Shown one piece after another: positions 50,881 to 61,300 of a stretch of 64,000 nt of DNA; the first letter of the stretch is position 1; every line of letters starts with the position of its first letter. The stretch comes from Flavobacterium circumlabens (GTDB taxonomy: Bacteria; Bacteroidota; Bacteroidia; Flavobacteriales; Flavobacteriaceae): assembly GCF_004345565.1 (NCBI RefSeq), contig NZ_SLWA01000001.1, positions 31,793-95,792 on the forward strand, written 5' to 3'. The notes under the pieces are model-generated. The model worked only from the letters and a program-made list of their open reading frames with translations. It was not told where the DNA came from and made no database searches. Made by a program: the position numbers and the translations under genes.

Positions 50881-51306
50881 TTACTGTGAAATATAAGAAT
50901 TTAAATGATGAATGGTATCTTTTTGAATTTCGATAATGGCCTTCACCACATCACTTATGGAGATGATTCCAACGACGATTCCGTTTTCTAAAACCGGTAA
51001 ATGTCGGATACGTTTGGTGCTCATGAGTTCCATACAGTCTTCGATATTGTTGGAAAGTTTTACCGAGAAAACCGTGCTTTCCATAATTTCATGTACAAAT
51101 GTTTCTTTTGAAGATTTGTCTTTCAGGACAATTTTTCGTGCATAATCTCTTTCGGATAATATTCCTTTTAAATCGGATCCGTCTATCACCAGAATTGCTC
51201 CTATGTTTTTTTCTCCCATTACTTTCAACGCGTCATAAACCGTTGTTGTTGAACGCACTGAATAAACATTTTTCCCTTTTGCGTTTAGTATTTGATCTAC
51301 AGTCAT
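50881..51306 (-). CDS. Stand-alone CBS-pair protein
   Basis: 141 aa made almost only of two CBS motifs: TVYDALKVMGEKNIGAILVIDGSDLKGILSERDYARK in outline (about 22-57), and NIEDCMELMSTKRIRHLPVLENGIVVGIISISDVVKA in outline (about 87-123). The ILSERDY and HLPV...GIISISDVV segments are classic. Such small cytoplasmic CBS proteins bind adenine nucleotides or NAD(P) and regulate partners in trans. The partner is unknown. It is monocistronic with a strong terminator. It is a different protein from the CBS/ACT-like one near the left end. Confidence 0.92.
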   Translation of the reverse strand: MTVDQILNAKGKNVYSVRSTTTVYDALKVMGEKNIGAILVIDGSDLKGILSERDYARKIVLKDKSSKETFVHEIMESTVFSVKLSNNIEDCMELMSTKRIRHLPVLENGIVVGIISISDVVKAIIEIQKDTIHHLNSYISQ

Positions 51307-51519
51307 ATCTGAAAAATTTTAGTTCTATAAAGTTAAAAAAAATTGCATACACACAACAACGAAATCGATTTTTTAAAACTTAACGTATTCATTTTAAACA
51401 TAATACGTTTTATTTCAAGTTTTGAGAATTTTACTTTAAAAAAAGGAAGGATTTTTAAGACTTTTTTGCGAAAAGCTCAGACTTTCAGTCATTTATAAAT
51501 TTATTTCGAATAATTTAAA

Positions 51520-51639
51520 CAACATATTATCGTATGTTGGAATTAATAACTAGAAGATGCAAATTGCATTAGTTATCAACAGGACATATATGTCTCGTTC
51601 TTTTTTCCTACAATTTATTAAGTTTGACTTGTAGGAAAA
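51520..51639. promoter_or_regulatory. Cluster of four dyads in a 382-bp gene-free region
   Basis: The interval between the CBS gene and the orphan gene at 51689 holds four successive dyads. They are: CAACATA-6 nt-TATGTTG (51520-51539); ATAACTA-GAAG-ATGCAAATTGCAT-TAGTTAT (51546-51576, nested); GACATATATGTC (51583-51594, a 12-bp palindrome); and TTTTCCTACAA-15 nt-TTGTAGGAAAA (51603-51639, 11-bp arms). No TAnnTTTG promoter is obvious. This could be an operator array for the small gene or a structured RNA. The rest of the interval (51307-51519) is plain AT-rich DNA. Confidence 0.55.
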
Positions 51640-51688
51640 TAAGATGCTAATCTTTAGATCTTAATAATAATGTATAAAAAAAATTATC

Positions 51689-52015
51689 ATGGAAACAAAT
51701 GAAATTAAAAACGTAGCGTATCTAAGAGACTTAACTGCCCGTTATTTCAACACTCAAAATCCTTCTGCGGATACAAAAGGAAAATACACGACACAAATCA
51801 GTTTACAGAATTATTACGAGCTTGGCTCTACGATCACCAATATGCTAAAAATGTGTATTTTGGCATTGGAACAACAAGAACATAAAATTTCGGAGACAGA
51901 CCAACACTCTGCTATTAATGTGATGCTGATTTTAGAAATGGTGTTGGAAATGTTTCCTTTGGATGAATTTGAGGTATTCGATGAAATTAATAAAATGTGT
52001 TTTGCAGATTCTTAA
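51689..52015 (+). CDS. Small hypothetical cytoplasmic protein
   Basis: 108 aa, no signal peptide or membrane helix, predicted mostly helical and acidic at the C-terminus (LEMFPLDEFEVFDEIN). I do not recognise a family. ISLQNYYELGSTITNMLKMCILALEQQEH is its most distinctive part. Codon use looks like that of its neighbours and the start follows a long structured leader, which supports a real gene. It stands alone between AT-rich spacer and a repeat element, and converges on the T9SS adhesin operon. Confidence 0.65.
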   Translation: METNEIKNVAYLRDLTARYFNTQNPSADTKGKYTTQISLQNYYELGSTITNMLKMCILALEQQEHKISETDQHSAINVMLILEMVLEMFPLDEFEVFDEINKMCFADS

Positions 52016-52083
52016 AACACTCCTTAATAAATATTGAAAAGTTTTATTCTATTGCCGCATTATTCCTCTTTTTCAGCATTAGC

Positions 52084-52126
52084 GTCATTTTTGTCATTTT
52101 TGTCATTTTTGTCATTTTTGTCATTT
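52084..52126. repeat. 9-bp tandem repeat (GTCATTTTT)
   Basis: Four exact copies of GTCATTTTT (52084-52119) and a fifth partial copy that merges into the left arm of the palindromic element. Probably slippage starting from that arm. Confidence 0.9.
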
Positions 52127-52220
52127 CGACGAAGGAGAAATCTTCGCGACAAAATTCCACAAAGCTTAGAAATAACTTTGTAGAGTTACTTGTGAAGATT
52201 TCTCCTTCGTCGAAATGACA
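52119..52220. repeat. REP-like palindromic element with 27-bp perfect arms
   Basis: The left arm 52119-52145 (beginning TGTCATTTCGACGAAGG) and the right arm 52194-52220 are exact reverse complements, with a 48-nt centre. A degenerate third half-copy follows: AATACTTTGTAGCGTTGCTT, then CTCCTTCATCGAATGACA, to about 52305. The centre (CTTTGTAGAGTTACTTGTG) is also partly repeated in the third copy. It resembles intergenic palindromes common in Flavobacterium genomes. No gene is disrupted. Confidence 0.85.
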
Positions 52221-52351
52221 AGCTGGACGAAATACTTTGTAGCGTTGCTTGTGCAGATTTACTTCGTCTGTTCGCTATCGCTCGAGTCTCCTTCATCGAA
52301 TGACAAACTGAACGAACTAAAGGTGTGGAATGCGTTCAGGCTATAACTAAA

Positions 52352-52384
52352 AAATCCCTTTTCTAAAATTTAGAAAAGGGATTT
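52352..52384 (-). terminator. Terminator of the T9SS adhesin operon
   Basis: AAATCCCTTTTCTAAA / TTTAGAAAAGGGATTT, 16-bp perfect arms, about 18 bp after the stop codon of the OmpA-domain gene, with a T-run on the minus strand. On the plus strand it may also stop the orphan gene's transcript. Confidence 0.85.
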
Positions 52385-52402
52385 AAATAAATAAAAATGA
52401 AA

Positions 52403-54406
52403 TTATAAATTCGTAATAATAAATTCGCTTCGTCTGTTTTGCTGGTGTTGCTTTTCGGTACATTTTACACCGTCGGCACATTTGTTGACCAATTGCGTTT
52501 CCCCGAATCCTTTTGGGGCCAGTCGGCTGCCGTCAATTCCTTTCTGAACCAGCCAGTCTTTGGTCGATTGTGCTCTTTTTTCGGAAAGGATCATATTATT
52601 CGAAGCAGATTGTCGGCTGTCGGTATGCGAACGGATATCGAGCTTGATGGTCGGATATTGTTTCAGCACATCTACCAGTTTCTGCAATTGCGGTTCTGAT
52701 GTTTTTTTGATCGTGGCTTTTCCCAAATCGAAAAAGTTCATCGGGATATTGAGCAATTTCGCCAAATCTGTTCCAACCGCGATAGGTTTGAGCGTTACGG
52801 CATTGATCTTGATTTTTTTAACTTCGATCGTTTTGGCAACTATAGGTTTGGCCTTCTTTTCCAGCGCGATCATAAAGGTGGTTTTTCCGGATTCTTTTTT
52901 TATGCTTATCGGAGCTTCCTTGATCTCATAATCGGTTTTGGATGTTTTGATAAAATACTTTTTACCGCATTTTACATTCGGAAAAACATAATTTCCATGC
53001 TGATCCGAAACCGCTTCCAGAGAATTCTGACGTGTTTCATCGAACAAAATCAAAGCGACTCCCGAAAGATTTTCTTTCGTTTCGGCATCTGTAATCGTAC
53101 CTGATAATTCCTGCTCACAGATCAGTTTTCGAATTTCGGTAAAACGATATACATCATCCAATCCGTGACCGCCTTCTCTGTTGGAGGAAAAGAATCCGTT
53201 TCTGTTTTTACTGTTTATGACAAAAGCAAAATCGTCCTGCCTGCTGTTTATGGGCTCTCCAACGTTTTGAACTTCTTCGAAAGTCCCTTCTTTATTTATT
53301 CTGGAAACAAACACATCCAGTCCTCCAAGACCCGGACGGCCGTCGCTGGCAAAATAAAGTTCATTATCAGCCGAGACAAACGGAAATGTTTCTCTTCCTT
53401 CGGTGTTGATTTCCGAACCTAAATTTTCGGGCTTGCCAAAAGTTCCATTGGCCAGAATACTTACCTTAAATAAATCTGACTGACCGAGAGTTCCCGGCAT
53501 ATCTGATGTAAAATACAATGTTTTTTCATCAACACTTAGTGCGGGATGCGCCACACTGTACTGATCGCTATTAAAAGGAAGTTCTTCAACATTGATCCAC
53601 TCTTCATTGACAAGAGAGGCTTTGTAAAGTTTTAAAAAAGAAACTTTGTTTTCATTTTCTCTTCTTTTTCCGTTTACAGAATTATTTCGGGTAAAATACA
53701 TCGTTCTTCCGTCTTTTGTAAAAACGGGTGTCGACTGATTTAAATTGGTGCTTAAATTCTTTTTGTGAAAAAACATCGTTTCTCCAATACTGCCGTCGGG
53801 CATCATTTCAACTGCATATAAAGTCGAAATTGATTTATTCGTCCACTTAAAACTTTTCTTTACGATCGACCCGGTATCCCTGGCGGAGGTAAAGACTAAT
53901 TTATCATTTAAAACCGTGCTTCCGTAATCGGAATCTTTCGAATTAATTCCGGCATCGGCAATTTCAAAACGGCCTGAATTGGTTTTAATATCTTCTAAAT
54001 AATTTCTGTTTCTGCTAAATAAAATGGCTCTCTGATCTGAGGGTGCTTTTTGACTGAATTTTTCTAAAACCTGATCTGATTTCGTATAATTCCCGTCCGC
54101 TTTCAAACATTGGGAATACCGGAATACGTAATCGGCATCCTGAGTATCATTCAATAAAAATAACTCATCGTAATATTGTAACGCTTGCTGTAAATCGCCT
54201 GTAAAATAGTAGGAATTAGCAAGTCTTTGTAATATTCGCTCGTCTTTGTATCCTTTTTTAATTAGCTTTTCGTATGCTTTTGCGGCATCTGCGTAAGCGT
54301 AACTATCGTATTTTTTATCCGCTTTTTTGATACTTCCCGTCTGAGCATTCGCATTGAATAAAAAGCAGAAAAACAAAAAGGAGTAAGCTAAGTTTTTAAT
54401 TTTCAT
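52403..54406 (-). CDS. TPR / beta-propeller / CarboxypepD-like / OmpA protein (PorE-type T9SS accessory)
   Basis: 667 aa. Domains in order: signal peptide (…FNANAQ); a TPR-like helical region (about 25-125: YAYADAAKAYEKLIKKGY, YYFTGDLQQALQYYDEL); a WD40/PD40-like propeller (about 150-425) with blades such as STPVFTKDGRTMYFTRN and AHPALSVDEKTLYFTSD; a carboxypeptidase-regulatory-like domain (about 433-515: ELSGTITDAETKENLSGVAL); and a C-terminal OmpA peptidoglycan-binding domain (about 560-667: LDIRSHTDSRQSASNNMILS, KGFGETQLVNKC). P. gingivalis PorE has this same domain set. It probably anchors the adhesin/SprF-like complex to the cell wall. It is 10 bp after the PorP/SprF gene. Confidence 0.85.
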   Translation of the reverse strand: MKIKNLAYSFLFFCFLFNANAQTGSIKKADKKYDSYAYADAAKAYEKLIKKGYKDERILQRLANSYYFTGDLQQALQYYDELFLLNDTQDADYVFRYSQCLKADGNYTKSDQVLEKFSQKAPSDQRAILFSRNRNYLEDIKTNSGRFEIADAGINSKDSDYGSTVLNDKLVFTSARDTGSIVKKSFKWTNKSISTLYAVEMMPDGSIGETMFFHKKNLSTNLNQSTPVFTKDGRTMYFTRNNSVNGKRRENENKVSFLKLYKASLVNEEWINVEELPFNSDQYSVAHPALSVDEKTLYFTSDMPGTLGQSDLFKVSILANGTFGKPENLGSEINTEGRETFPFVSADNELYFASDGRPGLGGLDVFVSRINKEGTFEEVQNVGEPINSRQDDFAFVINSKNRNGFFSSNREGGHGLDDVYRFTEIRKLICEQELSGTITDAETKENLSGVALILFDETRQNSLEAVSDQHGNYVFPNVKCGKKYFIKTSKTDYEIKEAPISIKKESGKTTFMIALEKKAKPIVAKTIEVKKIKINAVTLKPIAVGTDLAKLLNIPMNFFDLGKATIKKTSEPQLQKLVDVLKQYPTIKLDIRSHTDSRQSASNNMILSEKRAQSTKDWLVQKGIDGSRLAPKGFGETQLVNKCADGVKCTEKQHQQNRRSEFIITNL

Positions 54407-54416
54407 ATTTAGTCAA

Positions 54417-55328
54417 TTAAAAGAATCTTGGTGAGGTCAGTTTGTTATAATTATTGAAAAAGTCAAAACGAAGGAAAATCTCATGTGATCCCGAATTGTA
54501 TTTTCTTAACTGAGTCGTTTCATGATCATATCCATAACCAATGTACATGCCTTTGGTCACCTGAAAACCGGCCATGGCACTTAACGATGCACTCCAGCGA
54601 TAGGCAACGCCAACCACAAACTTATCATTAAACATAAAATTACCCGAAACATCAACCTGCAGTGGAGCTCCTTCCACCATTTTTGTCAATATTGCCGGTT
54701 TGAATTTAATATATTCGAGACGATCTAAATCAAAAACATAACCTGCCATGAAATAATAATTTATTTTCTCCTTAAAAATAGCAGTATCATTATCGTCGTA
54801 ACGTTTGGTTTCTAAAAAATTCGGAACAGACAATCCCAGATACATTTTATCGGAATGCCAATAAACCCCTGCTCCTACATTTGGCGTAATTTTGTTGCTT
54901 AAATCCTGAAATTGCGGATCGTTCTGATCTTCATAAGTCAATTTGCTTGCGTCAAGATTAAAAAGGTTTGCAGTTCCTTTTATTCCGAACGAAAGCTTAA
55001 AGGATTCAGATGTTTGAATACTATAAGACAAATCGGCCGATAAGGTATTTTCATTGGTAGGTCCGATTTTATCGTTTACCAAAGAAACTCCCAGACCCAA
55101 ATTACTGTTGTTTAAGGGTGTATTTACCGAAAATGTGCTGGTTTCCGGCGCTCCGTCCAGACCCACCCACTGTGTACGATACAATCCAAAAACGCTCAAT
55201 ACGCCACGGGAACCTGCGTAAGCCGGATTTATTTCGATCGTGTTGTACATGTATTGCGTAAATTGAGAATCCTGTTGTGCCGAACACACCGCTGAGATAA
55301 ACATAAAAACCAAAATTAACTTTTTCAT
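54417..55328 (-). CDS. PorP/SprF-family protein, partner of the adjacent adhesin
   Basis: 303 aa. The signal peptide (…AVCSAQ) is followed by the PorP/SprF hallmark QDSQFTQYMYNTIEINPAYAGSRGVLSVFGLYRTQW in outline, then GLGVSLVNDKIGPTNENTLSADLSY and barrel strands ending EIFLRFDFFNNYNKLTSPRFF. In F. johnsoniae SprF is needed to deliver the adhesin SprB, whose gene is next to sprF. The same arrangement here, 51 bp after the giant adhesin gene, suggests this copy serves that adhesin. Unlike the copy at 18140 it has no cysteine tail. Confidence 0.9.
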   Translation of the reverse strand: MKKLILVFMFISAVCSAQQDSQFTQYMYNTIEINPAYAGSRGVLSVFGLYRTQWVGLDGAPETSTFSVNTPLNNSNLGLGVSLVNDKIGPTNENTLSADLSYSIQTSESFKLSFGIKGTANLFNLDASKLTYEDQNDPQFQDLSNKITPNVGAGVYWHSDKMYLGLSVPNFLETKRYDDNDTAIFKEKINYYFMAGYVFDLDRLEYIKFKPAILTKMVEGAPLQVDVSGNFMFNDKFVVGVAYRWSASLSAMAGFQVTKGMYIGYGYDHETTQLRKYNSGSHEIFLRFDFFNNYNKLTSPRFF

Positions 55329-55379
55329 TTAGTAAGCTTTAAAAACAGTTCAGCGATTAGCCAAACCGTTTATATTTTT

Positions 55380-58300
55380 TTATTTATTCATATACAGGTA
55401 ACCGCTTAATTCGTGTGAATTTGAGGCACTGTCTTTATATTTTAAAATGTAGAAATAGGTTCCTACCGGTAATCCGTCTGATTGTTTAACGGTGGCGCGG
55501 CCTTCTGAGAATCCTTTGAATACTCTGTCTTCATTGTTGTAATGATCAGCATCATAAACCAAAACACCCCAACGGTTGTAGATTTCAACTGTATTCTCAG
55601 GATAACATTCGATTCCACGAATGTAGAATCTGGTGTTTTTACTGTCTCCGTTTGGAGAGAATGCTTTTAAAGGTTCAATCATACAACCATTTAACGCTAA
55701 CACTGTAGGCTTATCTCCCAGATTGTCTTCGTTGTCCGATTTATCCTCAACCACAACTCCTCTGGCACTAACTCCTTGTGCGGTTGCCTGATTGCTTACA
55801 CTTCCAAGATTGATATCAGACTGTTTTATCTTATACTGCGCTGTGAAAGTGTTTTCATCTGTTTCGTTGACATCCAGATCAATTGCCTGGCCTGAGACTT
55901 CGATACCCGGTAAAGGATCACGAACGGTAATCCCTTTTAATGGAACGTTACCTGTATTGGTTATCTTAAACTTATAGGTGATGGTTTCTCCTGCATTGGC
56001 AAATCCGCTGGCATTTTCATCATTAAATATTCCCGTTTTAATAATCGCAATCGCCGGAAATTCAACAAAAACATGCAATGTTGCAGAACTGCAATTGGTA
56101 GCACTTACCTTTTCACAAATCTGATACGTTACGGTATATTGTCCGCCCGGAGTATTTGGAAGTACGTTTACGGTTCCATCTGCATTCAATTCAAAATTAG
56201 GACTTGCTGAAGTCTTGGTTATGATTACATCTGTTGGATTAATTGCCGTTCCGTTTAGTAAATCATTATCCAGAACATTTACAAATTCAAGAGCACCATT
56301 TATCCCGTCAACAGCTACTTCTGCATCATCATTGGCCACAATCGGTGCTGTTGGATTTATCGGACTAGTGGTATTCAATACCGTAATCGTTACAACTGCC
56401 TGACTGCAATTAGACGGATTGGACGCTTCACAAATCTGATACGTTAAATGATATGTTCCTGATGGAGTTCCTACTGTTAGGTCAACAGACCCGTTAGCAT
56501 TTAAAATCAGGTTTGTGTTAGGAGTCACCGTAGTTAAAACCACAATTGCAGGATTTACAGCTGTTCCGTTTAGGGTATCGTTATCGAATATGTTCAATGA
56601 GGTATTTACTCCTTTGCTCGCATCTATCGGTCCGGCCATGTCATCTTTGGCCTGAATTATAGCCGTTGGTGCAATCACTGTCACTTTGATAGAAGCTGTA
56701 CTGCAATTTGTCGGATTTAATTTCTCACAGATCTGATAGGTTATCTCATACGTTCCTGCTGGTGTATTGGCGCTTAATACCACTGTTCCGTCAGGGTTTA
56801 GTTTGACAAATCCAGTCGGATCCGGGATTGTTTCGGTCAGATTCATTTCGGCAGCTACTACAGGGAAACCATTTTTAGTATCATTTGAAAAAATATTCAA
56901 AAGATTTTTTGGCTGATTTGCCCCAACTACAGATGCCACGATATCATCATTGGCTACCAAGGCTTCTGTTGTTACTATGATTGTTGAAATTGCCGTATCA
57001 CAGTTACCCGGATTATTAATCTCACAGATGGTATATTCTAAATTGTAACTTCCTGCTGGTGTGTTGGCCGCAACTGTTACGGTTCCGTTTGTATTGATCG
57101 TAAGTCCTGCTGGTATCGGAGTGCTTACGTTTAATTTTACGTCTCCAGGGTTTGTTCCGATTACAGCTTGCACTGCGTTTACAGTATCACTTGCAATCAA
57201 GGAAACTGTTGTGCTTCCACCTGAGTTTCCATTGATCGATCCCAGGTTTTCTGCAACCGCGTCAATTCCCGGTGCTGTGATTGTTACTTGCACTTGGTTT
57301 GAACTACAGTTTTTTGGGTTTAACAACTCACAGATTTGATAAGTAAGTTCGTAAGTTCCTGCCGGAGCGTTGGCGCCTAATATCGCATTTCCATTGGTGT
57401 CTACTGTCAAATATCCTTTTGGATCGGCTGTAGTCACCGTCAGTTTTACTTCTGATGGAACTACTGCTGTTCCGTTTTTAGTGTCATTGTCAAAAACATT
57501 TAGGAGTGTCGTTGGCGTATTTGAACTAAGGGTTGAAGGAACGGCATCTAAATTCGCTACCAATATTCCTGCTATCACGACAATTGTTGAAGTTGCGGTA
57601 TCGCAGTTGCCCGGATTATTGATTTCACAAATCGTGTATTCTAAGTTGTAACTTCCTGCAACTGTATTAACTGCAACTGTTACTGTACCGTTTGTATTGA
57701 TGGTCAGTCCTGTTGGTATTGGCGTCGTTACCGTTAGTTTTACATCTCCAGGGTTGGTTCCGATTACGGCTTGTGCTCCGTTTACGGTGTCACTGGCTAT
57801 TAAAGAAACTGCTGTGGTTCCTCCTGCATTTCCGCTGATCGAGCCTAAGTTTTCTGCAACCGCATCGATTCCCGGTGCGCTAATCGTAACTTTTACTTGG
57901 TTTGAACTGCAGTTTGTTGGGTTTAACAACTCACAGATTTCATACGTCAGTTCGTAAGTTCCTGCCGGAGCATTGGCTCCTAATATCGCGTTTCCATTGG
58001 TGTCTACTGTCAAATATCCTTTTGGGTCGGCCGTAGTCAACGTTAGTTTTACTTCTGATGGAACTACTGCTGTTCCGTTTTTAGTGTCATTGTCAAAAAC
58101 ATTTAGGAGTGTCTTTGGTGTATTCGAACTAAGGGTTGAAGGAACGGCATCTAAATTCGCTACCAATATTCCTGCTGTTACAACCACTGTTGAAGTTGCG
58201 GTATCACAGTTCCCCGGATTATTGATTTCACAAATCGTGTATTCTAAATTATAAGTTCCTGCAACTGTATTAGCGGCAACTGTTACGGTACCGTTTGAAT

Positions 58301-61300
58301 TGATAGTAAGTCCTGCCGGGATTGGAGTTGTTACGGTTAGTTTTACTTCTCCAGCGTTGGTTCCGATTACGGCTTGTGTTCCGTTTACGGTATCACTCGC
58401 TATTAAAGAAATTGTTGTTGTACCTCCTGCATTTCCGTTGATCGAGCCTAAGTTTTCTGCAACCGCATCGATTGCTGGTGCGCTAATGTTTACTTGTACT
58501 TGGTTTGAACTACAGTTTGTTGGGTTTAACAACTCACAGATTTCATACGTCAGTTCGTAAGTTCCTGCCGGAGCGTTGGCTCCTAATATCGCGTTTCCAT
58601 TGGTGTCTACTGTCAACAATCCTTTTGGATCTGCTGTAGTCACCGTTAGTTTTACGTCTGATGGAATTAAAGCTGCTCCATTTTTAGTGTCATTGTCAAA
58701 AACATTTATAAGTGTTTTTGGTGCATTGGAACTAAGGGTTGAAGGAACGGCATCTAAATTAGCTACCAATATTCCTGCCGTTACGACAATTGTTGAAGTT
58801 GCGGTATCACAGTTCCCCGGATTATTAATCTCACAAATCGTGTATTCTAAATTATAAGTTCCTGCAACTGTATTAGCGGCAACTGTTACGCTACCATTGC
58901 TATTGATTGTAAGTCCTGCCGGGATTGGAGTTGTTACGGTTAGTTTTACTTCTCCAGCGTTGGTTCCGATTACGGCTTGTGTTCCGTTTACGGTATCACT
59001 CGCTATTAAAGAAATTGTTGTTGTACCTCCTGCATTTCCGTTGATCGAGCCTAAGTTTTCTGCAACCGCATCGATTGCTGGTGCGCTAATGTTTACTTGT
59101 ACTTGGTTTGAACTACAGTTTGTTGGGTTTAACAACTCACAGATTTCATACGTCAGTTCGTAAGTTCCTGCCGGAGCGTTGGCTCCTACTATGGCATTTC
59201 CATTGATGTCTACTGTCAAATATCCTTTTGGATCAGCCGTCGTCACGGTCAGTTTTACTTCTGATGGGATTACTGCTGCTCCGTTTTTAGTGTCATTCGC
59301 AAAAACATTTATGAGTGTCTTTGGCGCATTGGAACTAATGGTTGAAGGAACGGCATCTAAGTTCGCCACCAAAGTTGCTGCTGTTACCACAATCGTTGAA
59401 GTCGCAGTATCGCAATTCTCCGGATTGTTAATCTCACAGATGGTATATTCTAAATTGTAACTTCCTTCAATTGTATTAGCGGCAACTGTTACGGTACCGT
59501 TTGAATTGATCGTAAGTCCTGCCGGTATTGGAGTTGTTACGGTTAATTTTACCTCTCCAGGGTTGGTTCCGATTACGGCTTGTGTTCCGTTTACGGTGTC
59601 ACCTGCGATTAAGGAAACTGTTGTCGTACCTCCTGCATTTCCGTTGATCGAACCAAGGTTTTCTGCAACAGCATCGATTGATGGAGCTGTCACTACAACT
59701 GTTGAAGTTGCTGTATCGCAGTTGCCCGGATTATTGATTTCACAAATCGTGTATTCTAAATTATAAGTTCCTGCTGCTGTGTTGGCAGAAACTGTTACTG
59801 TACCGTTTGTATTGATGGTCAGTCCTGCCGGTATTGGAGTCGTTACGGTTAATTTTACGTCTCCAGGGTTGGTTCCGATTACGGCTTGTGTTCCGTTTAC
59901 GGTGTCACTTGCTATTAAAGAGACTGTTGTGGTGCCACCTGCATTTCCGCTGATCGAGCCTGAGTTTTCTGCAACCGCATCGATTGATGGAGCTGTCACT
60001 ACAACTGTTGAAGTTGCTGTATCACAGTTGCCCGGATTATTGATTTCACAAATCGTGTATTCTAAATTATAAGTTCCTGCTGCTGTGTTGGCAGAAACTG
60101 TTACTGTACCGTTTGTATTGATGGTCAGTCCTGCCGGTATTGGAGTCGTTACGGTTAATTTTACGTCTCCAGGGTTGGTTCCGATTACGGCTTGTGTTCC
60201 GTTTACGGTGTCACTTGCTATTAAAGAAACTGCTGTTGTTCCACCTACATTTCCGCTGATCGAACCAAGGTTTTCTGCAACAGCATCGATTGATGGAGCT
60301 GTCACTACAACTGTTGAAGTTGCTGTATCACAGTTGCCCGGATTATTGATTTCACAAATCGTGTATTCTAAATTGTAACTTCCTGCAACTGTATTAGCTG
60401 AAACTGTTACAGTACCATTTGTATTGATGGTCAGGCCTGCTGGTATCGGAGTCGTTAGGGTTAATTTTACGTCTCCAGGGTTGGTTCCGATTACGGCTTG
60501 TGCTCCGTTTACGGTGTCACTGGCTATTAAGGAAACTGCTGTTGTTCCACCTGCATTTCCGCTGATCGAGCCTAAGTTTTCTGCAACCGCATCGATTGAT
60601 GGAGCTGTCACTACAACTGTTGAAGTTGCTGTATCACAGTTGCCCGGATTATTGATTTCACAAATCGTGTATTCTAAATTATAAGTTCCTGCTGCTGTGT
60701 TGGCAGAAACTGTTACTGTACCGTTTGTATTGATGGTCAGTCCTGCCGGTATTGGAGTCGTTACGGTTAATTTTACTTCTCCGGGATTTGTTCCGATAAC
60801 GGCTTGTGCTCCGTTTACGGTGTCACTGGCTATTAAGGAAACTGCTGTGGTTCCTCCTGAGTTTCCATTGATCGAGCCTAAGTTTTCTGCAACTGCGTCG
60901 ATTCCTGGTGCTGTAATCGTAACTTTAACTTGGTTTGAACTACAATTTGTTGGGTTTAACAACTCACAGATTTCATACGTCAGTTCGTAAGTTCCTGCCG
61001 GAGCATTGGCTCCTAATATCGCGTTTCCATTGGTGTCTACTGTCAAGTATCCTTTTGGATCTGCCGTAGTCACCGTTAGTTTTACTTCTGATGCGATTAC
61101 TGCTGCTCCGTTTTTAGTGTCATTGTCAAAAACATTTAGGAGTGTCGTTGGCGTATTTGAACTAAGGGTTGAAGGAACGGCATCTAAATTCGCTACCAAT
61201 ATTCCTGCTGTTACAACCACTGTTGAAGTTGCGGTATCACAGTTCCCCGGATTATTGATTTCACAAATCGTGTATTCTAAATTGTAACTTCCTGCAACTG

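Noticed and set aside
51997..52218. 73-codon frame with VIFVIFVIF repeats
   Set aside because: It is a translation of the GTCATTTTT tandem repeat and the palindromic element, not a gene.
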